Of a stretch of DNA of 64,000 nucleotides, positions 59,577 through 64,000 are shown one piece after another. The stretch covers positions 100,880 to 164,879 of the forward strand of contig NW_013654191.1 of the NCBI RefSeq assembly GCF_000499385.1, read 5' to 3'. Every line of letters begins with the position of its first letter. The first letter of the stretch is position 1. This DNA is from Eimeria necatrix (Eukaryota > Apicomplexa > Conoidasida > Eucoccidiorida > Eimeriidae). Under the pieces are notes generated by a model, which saw nothing but the letters and a program-made list of their open reading frames with translations, had not been told where the DNA came from and searched no databases. Made by a program: the position numbers and the translations under genes.

Positions 59577-61355
59577 ATGGCTCACGGCGCCAGCAGATAT
59601 AAGAAGTCTAGGGCGAAGATGAGGTGGAAAGTGCGTTCCCCACGACGGCAGGGCTCTCTTGCACTGCAGCCACCCTACTTTATGTTTTGATGCCTTCTGT
59701 TCGTGTACCTTTTTCCCTGTTGTACGATTCTTGAGTTCTGCCTACGTTTTTGGTACGTTTCTTTTGTGCCTTCAATGTTCACCTGCGGAACAAGCTGTGG
59801 AGTGCCCGCTCGCCGCTCTGCGCACATTTCGTCAGGGCATGAACCTCTTCAGTGAAGGTGGGAAATGCTACCTTTGGGTGTTTGCGAGGCTTCATATGTA
59901 ACTTCTTATCATTCTGGCCATCTTTGGATTCCCTGGCACCTGGTGGTGGATCCGAGATGGCCGTGAACAGGGGTCGGCTGCTACAGAAACCTGGACACGG
60001 ACGTGTTCACATTCCCAGTTGGCTGGCTATGCGATGCGTCGTGGGCGGACAACAACGCCTGTCTTCTTTCTTAGTGTTCGGAGGCTCATTCTAATTTCAT
60101 TGAGCTTTTGGGTTTCTTGTATTCCGTGTTCACTGCGCTTTCTTGGAGGAAGTGTGGCTGTGGCTGCCCGGTGTAGCCGCTTCACATTCGCAGTATCGCA
60201 GAGTCCGTGATTCAAGCGAATGTGATGAAGGCGAGTTGGCTTACCCAACTGCTCGGGAGCTTTCCACCGCCCGTTCTGCTTTTCATGTTCAACTTTTTTG
60301 TGTGTGGGGCTTTTTCGCTTTGTAGACAAATGACTTGTGGGTCTTCCGTGCCTCTTTTTGTGCTTTTGCTCTGTAGAAGTTTCAGAGGCTTGCTCTGATG
60401 ACAGCAAGGATAGCCGTTTCACATTCGCAGTGTGTTGCGTACGCGATGCCTCAAGCGCCTGGGGCAACGCCTGACGACTTCCTTAGATGTCTGAAAGTCT
60501 GTCGAATACTGTTATATATTTCTTTTGATTATTTCTTCTTTTGGTTATTTTTTTGGGAGGGCTTGTTTTGATGACAGCAAAGGATAGCCGTTTCACATTC
60601 GCAGTGTGTTGCGTACGCGATGCCTCAAGCGCCTGGGGCAACGCCTGGCGACCTCCTTAGATGTCTGAGAAGTCTCCCAAATTGTGTTATATTGTAATTT
60701 ATCTTTGTGTTATATTGTAATTTATCTTTATTTACGGGCTTATTCTGATGACAACAAGGACAGCCGTTTCACATTCGCAGTGTGTCGCGTACGCGTTGCC
60801 TCAAGCGCCTGGGGCAACGCCTGACGACCTCCTTAGATGTCTGAAAAGTCTGTAAATTGTATTATATTTCCATTTATTATTTTCTTTGACGGGCTTGCTC
60901 TGATGACAACAAGGATAGCCGTTTCACATTCGCAGTGTGTTGCGTACGCGATGCCTCAAGCGCCTGGGGCAACGCCTGGCGACCTCCTTAGATGTCTGAA
61001 GAGTCTGTCAAGTTCCCTACTTTCCTCTTTCATTTCTTTTGGTGCTTGGTTTATGAGATGCCTATGATGATGTACTAAGGGTAGCTGCTATACTTCTCGG
61101 TGTGGTGGGGGTCCCATGGAAAATGACAAATTTTATTTTGTTGCAGGTTTATTCCACGGCACTTCTGGCGTTTCTGTGCAGCAGATCCCTTTAAAGCTCT
61201 AAAGCTTGCTCAGTTTCGCTGAGCAGCGCCACGTTTTTAAAACAATGGGACATCTGTTGCTCCTGTTCCTTGCGTGTTTTCCTTCGCAGTGGAAGAAGAA
61301 GCGCACCAGGAGATTGCAGCGCAAGAGAAGAAAGATGAGACAAAGGTCAAGGTGA
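59577..61355 (+). CDS. RPL41: 60S ribosomal protein L41 (eL41), two exons
   Basis: Exons 59577-59630 and 61290-61355 (TGA), phase 0, 39 residues. Exon 1 starts AAAATGG and encodes MAHGASRYKK...MRWK; donor AAA|GTGCGT. Exon 2 follows CCTTCGCAG and encodes WKKKRTRRLQRKRRKMRQRS plus a final Arg. The exon 2 part is the almost invariant 25-residue eL41 core; the 14-residue N-terminal addition is the form I recall from Plasmodium and other apicomplexans. L41 is the smallest ribosomal protein, nearly all Arg and Lys, and bridges the two subunits. The gene is easily missed because neither exon makes a long open frame. Its 1,659-base intron carries four U14 snoRNA units. Confidence 0.93.
60391..60499 (+). 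ncRNA. U14: U14 box C/D snoRNA, copy 1
   Basis: C box TGATGA at 60396-60401 and D box CTGA at 60491-60494, 99 nt apart end to end. Between them are the two U14 hallmarks: domain A, ACATTCGCAG, complementary to CTGCGAATG near the 5' end of 18S rRNA, and domain B, CCTTAGATGT, directly before the D box and complementary to ACATCTAAGG in 18S rRNA. By the D+5 rule domain B would guide ribose methylation of the C in ACAUC. AGGCTT before the C box can pair with AAGTCT after the D box. It lies in sense orientation in the L41 intron. Confidence 0.85.
60564..60673 (+). ncRNA. U14: U14 box C/D snoRNA, copy 2
   Basis: C box TGATGA at 60569-60574, D box CTGA at 60665-60668 (100 nt). Domain A (ACATTCGCAG) and domain B (CCTTAGATGT) are unchanged from copy 1. 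It has one extra A after the C box (CAGCAAAGG) and GGCGAC instead of GACGAC in the middle. Confidence 0.85.
60741..60849 (+). ncRNA. U14: U14 box C/D snoRNA, copy 3
   Basis: C box TGATGA at 60746-60751, D box CTGA at 60841-60844 (99 nt). Both 18S-complementary domains are kept. A few substitutions (ACAACAAGGAC, TGTGTCGCG, GCGTTGCC) fall outside the boxes and guides. A duplicated TTATATTGTAATTTATCTTT block lies between copies 2 and 3. Confidence 0.85.
60896..61004 (+). ncRNA. U14: U14 box C/D snoRNA, copy 4
   Basis: C box TGATGA at 60901-60906, D box CTGA at 60996-60999 (99 nt). Domains A and B are intact. The flanks GGGCTTGCTC and AGAGTCTG resemble those of copy 1. The copy ends 285 bases before the L41 exon 2 acceptor. 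Confidence 0.85.
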
Positions 61356-61972
61356 ACGAGAAGGAATAGCAGCACACCTACAAAGTAACCTTCCAGTACA
61401 CACAGAGGGGGTCAGAACTTGGGGCTTTCGCCTCTAAGTTCGCAGTCGCAGGGGCAGTTTGTTTGTCAGGAGGTGGATCTCCCAGTGGCCGTTTGATTCT
61501 GCGTAGCAGCAGTTTCTCGCGCCATTAGGAACATTGGTTCGAATCATTTTCGATAGTCCAACGCTGTTGGCCACTCCGTGTTGCCGAGATTTGCTAGAAT
61601 GCTCCTTCCACGGCGTCTCGACCTTGATCATAGCGTAGGGAGGTGGCAGTAGTGGAAGTAGCACTAAAAGCTGCGACTGCGTCCTTCTGGACCTTATAGA
61701 CTAAACCTAGATTAGTGGGAGCAGCATCTGTTGCTTCAGCTGTCCAGCTTCCCACGGGGTGTGCTGCGAGAGTCCATTCGCCGGGTTTGTTCCCGCTGCG
61801 GATCCTCCGCTCTAGGCGCTAGGCGGGTGTGCATTACCCGCCGTTCGTACTCCAGTTCCCTCGGAGTCTTTCTTTCATTAAAGCTGCAGAAGAGCGGCGA
61901 AAAACGCAGAGTGCTGCAGCCGTGGTGTTCTGTTTAGGGGTAGTGCAGCGGCACTTGAGCTTCGCTATCGAA
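61356..61972. other. Convergent intergenic region
   Basis: About 620 bases between the L41 stop and the stop of the minus-strand secreted/membrane gene. It probably holds both 3' untranslated regions; no other feature seen. Confidence 0.55.
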
Positions 61973-62944
61973 CTAAAGTGAACTAACGTGAATTGCTGGC
62001 AGGCAGGAGTAGCAGCGGTGACCTTGACTTACCCTGGAGGTAAATCGTAAAGAGAATTGAAAGACTCGGGCCTGGATATCGGGTGGCTTTCCACCACGGG
62101 GGCAAAGGCGTCGTGGCTGAGCCTTGGAACTAAGGGGTTGCGCTGCTGTGGGCGGCCTGAGGGAAGCGCAGCAGTGCAGGACACAGAGCCACTGATCCAC
62201 AATATTTCGAGAACTACTGCAGCAGTATTTCATATTTTCACAATATTTCAGAAATATTGCAACAATTGCGCCTTTTCTGAGGAGTTTCTGCAGGAATTGG
62301 CGCAGTGAAAGCCCTGAAGACGCACCGTGGTGCTGCTGCCTCGCGAAGGTGGCGCTGCCCTGTCGCAGTTGAGTGCGGGAGCTGAGGGCGTAGTGCGCAA
62401 TGATGGCCACAACTATTAACACTAAAACAACTGCGCTGCCCACGAAAATAACTATAACAGTGTTTGGCATGGGGGGTTCTTGCAGAAAAGAGAAAAGATG
62501 CCATTTGCTGTTGCGCGCCCGCGAAGCGCCAGCCTTCGAGTCCACAGACGGCGCGCTGCTGCGGCTGCTGCTGCTGCTGCGGCTGCTGCTGCTGCTGTGC
62601 AGTCTTTGGGTTTGTTGCTGCGGCTGCGGAGTTGAGGTCTTAGTTGAATTCAGAACAGTGGGCGCTTCCAAGTCCCGGGACTTGGGAAAATTCGCACTCC
62701 GCAGGCTCTGCTGCGGCGAGCCTCCCGCCTCTGGAGGCGCCTCATGAGGCAGTTTTGTCCCATGAGGCATTTGTGCAGCTGCAGCTGCCGGCTGAAGCGC
62801 CGCTGGAGCATCTGTGGGGAATTTCTCAGAAGTCCAGCTGAGGCGTGAGATGCTCGCAAGGCGGTGGGGCGCTGCACTGGGGAAGGCAACAGAAGAGGAC
62901 TGAGTTAGTGCAGAGCCTAGCCATGCCAGTGCAATTAACAGCAT
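61973..62944 (-). CDS. Secreted/type I single-pass membrane protein, low complexity
   Basis: One open frame of 323 residues from ATG 62944 to a stop at 61973. It begins with a signal peptide (MLLIALAWLGSALTQ). Residues 20-155 are Ala/Pro/Gln-rich with a long Ser/Arg run coded by imperfect CAG/AGC repeats. A single membrane segment lies at about 161-187 (NTVIVIFVGSAVVLVLIVVA and on), then a tail with LSLRQFLQKLLRKGAIVAIF. The part after about residue 235 is Cys-rich without pattern and could be intron read-through, so the true 3' end is uncertain. I do not recognise the family; the layout suits a surface or vacuolar-membrane protein. Confidence 0.55.
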   Translation of the reverse strand: MLLIALAWLGSALTQSSSVAFPSAAPHRLASISRLSWTSEKFPTDAPAALQPAAAAAQMPHGTKLPHEAPPEAGGSPQQSLRSANFPKSRDLEAPTVLNSTKTSTPQPQQQTQRLHSSSSSRSSSSSRSSAPSVDSKAGASRARNSKWHLFSFLQEPPMPNTVIVIFVGSAVVLVLIVVAIIAHYALSSRTQLRQGSATFARQQHHGASSGLSLRQFLQKLLRKGAIVAIFLKYCENMKYCCSSSRNIVDQWLCVLHCCASLRPPTAAQPLSSKAQPRRLCPRGGKPPDIQARVFQFSLRFTSRVSQGHRCYSCLPAIHVSSL

Positions 62945-64000
62945 TATTCCAAGAGGTATAGCTAAAACTTGGGGGCAGTTTGTTCTGCGCAGCTCTTCCG
63001 GAGCAGTGGTGACGGAGCGGACAGACGGCGCCGCCGAAAGAAGCCACCCCAGCTTCCCCTAAAATGAACAGCACTGGGCAGAATAATACTCTATTTACAT
63101 TGAAAACAAACCAGATTACGTGAAAGTAGCAAAAAAAATGATGGAAGTCACTGCTGGCGTCCACCGGTTCGGCGGTCTCGAGCGGCCAGCTGATCGTATC
63201 GACGGGCTGCAGGGAGCAAGCGATAAGATGATGAGGAAAAAACGAGTGACGCGTTTAAAAGCTGTTCAAGAATTTGAAGGCTTGCCAAAGTTGAGCATCG
63301 GCAGCTTCGGGCTGCAGACAAGTGGCTGGTGAGTCGTCATGCACTGCGGCCAGCGACGACCACCTCGCTTCCCGTGTAAGTGGCTACAACTGCAACAACT
63401 CCGCTTCAAGTCAAGAAACAACTTTATTTATATTTTAAAAAAGAATTGCAGTTCTCTTGAGACGGCCTCTGCTAGGCAGCACGGCCGCACTGCACAGCTG
63501 GGCTTGTCTTCCCCCTGCGACGACGACGCTCACCGGTGGCTCGTTGCTCTTGCTCATACTCTCTGGACTACAAGCTGAAAAAAGATAAGTTAGTGATCAA
63601 CAAAGTCATTTATCTATTCAGTACTTAGAAGCCTGCTTTGGTAGCGTTTAACTGGGGCTTCTGGGCAACGCTTGCCGCGTTGCCGGTGTTGCTGTTAATG
63701 CCGTTGCTGCTTTACTACCGAATTTGATGCTGCTGTTGCACTTCTCTCTTAATCCTATGCACAATTCAGAGCAAATAGGCTACGCGAGGACACAATGCAG
63801 GGCAAATAGGTTAGGCGAGCGTTGCTGCGGCTCAACAAGCCCTGAGTTGCCCGCAGTGCCGCGGCTATGGAGCTCTTTGGGTTCACTCCACTCTCAGTGT
63901 AGACGACACAGACTCCTGGGCCAAAGTTATTCCCAAAAAGCCAAGCTTTCCTCGGCTCCAGGCTAATATTAAAGCAAGAGTGGTCTCAGAAAGTCTTTTG
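62945..64000. other. Right-end region; possible terminal exon on minus strand
   Basis: No complete gene. On the minus strand a strong acceptor (ATCTTTTTTCAG, about 63580) precedes 43 open codons that start CSPESMSKSNEPPVSVVV and stop near 63440; this could be the last exon of a gene starting beyond the window. Plus-strand frames at 63120-63332 and 63724-63966 have no support. Confidence 0.3.

Larger units (their letters stand above)
60386..61012 (+). repeat. Tandem array holding the four U14 units
   Basis: Four copies of a core of about 115 bp begin near 60388, 60560, 60737 and 60893. The AT-rich spacers between them differ in length and sequence, so only the snoRNA part is conserved. A partial related piece at 60171-60192 keeps domain A but no boxes. 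Confidence 0.95.

Noticed and set aside
60027..60467. Minus-strand basic open frame in the L41 intron
   Set aside because: It runs antisense through spacer and the first U14 unit; the basic look comes from CTT-rich sequence, and there is no family match.
60386..61012. CRISPR-like array
   Set aside because: Repeat and spacer lengths, the eukaryotic intron context and the U14 boxes rule this out.
61063..61220. Possible further C/D snoRNA starting ATGATGATG
   Set aside because: The next CTGA is about 150 nt away and no guide to rRNA is visible, so box spacing does not fit.
61520..61560. GGTTCGAATC resembling a tRNA T-loop
   Set aside because: Upstream sequence cannot fold into acceptor, D and anticodon arms. 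Other GGTTCGA words (51988, 55789, 59524) also lacked such upstream sequence by eye, so no tRNA is reported.

Overview
This window is nuclear DNA of an apicomplexan parasite, most likely a coccidian of the Eimeria/Cyclospora kind. The genes are intron-rich with GT-AG junctions, and coding sequence carries many CAG/GCA runs that give poly-Gln, poly-Ala and poly-Ser tracts. The ribosomal protein L41 has the apicomplexan form (MAHGASRYKK start), and the snoRNA guide matches a CTAAGG form of 18S rRNA. Exon models were built by hand: I looked for splice junctions that keep the reading phase and rebuild known protein families. Several genes close exactly to a multiple of three.

Layout, left to right. 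(1) Positions 1-4387, plus strand: the 3' part of a CAMK-like protein kinase with a tail of about 1,000 low-complexity residues. (2) 5629-8888, minus: a nucleoredoxin-like protein with three thioredoxin-fold domains and a membrane anchor; a separate signal-peptide exon may lie at 9385-9462. (3) 11560-14155, minus: a RING-variant E3-ligase-like membrane protein. (4) 14702-15872, plus: an unknown basic/acidic protein. (5) 16192-22719, minus: an XRN-type 5'-3' exoribonuclease that begins with a signal peptide. (6) 24318-43162, plus: a complete 25-exon cytoplasmic dynein heavy chain of about 4,913 residues, which fills nearly a third of the window. (7) 45352-46305, plus: ribosomal protein L35 (uL29), whose first coding exon is only the ATG. 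(8) 47277-51071, minus: a MEAK7-like TLDc protein with an N-myristoylation start. (9) 52182-53613, plus: DENR, a translation re-initiation/recycling factor. (10) 54260-55836, minus: an unassigned multi-pass membrane protein. (11) 59577-61355, plus: ribosomal protein L41 (eL41), split by a 1.66-kb intron. (12) 61973-62944, minus: a secreted or type I single-pass membrane protein.

The most striking find is inside the L41 intron. Four tandem units of 99-100 nt each have a C box (TGATGA), the U14 domain A (ACATTCGCAG, antisense to the 5' end of 18S rRNA), the U14 domain B (CCTTAGATGT) and a D box (CTGA). I read these as four U14 box C/D snoRNA genes hosted by a ribosomal-protein intron, which ties ribosomal-protein expression to 18S rRNA maturation. 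L35, L41, DENR and U14 form a loose translation/ribosome neighbourhood in the right-hand third, but genes alternate strand and there is no operon-like grouping.

Other points worth attention: the signal-peptide XRN with intact catalytic acids, the inactive-looking first domain of the nucleoredoxin, two GC-AG introns, and an isolated 28-codon exon-like segment at 43706-43789 that resembles the N terminus of RNA polymerase subunit RPB3. Intergenic stretches of more than 300 bases are listed; most show no supportable gene.
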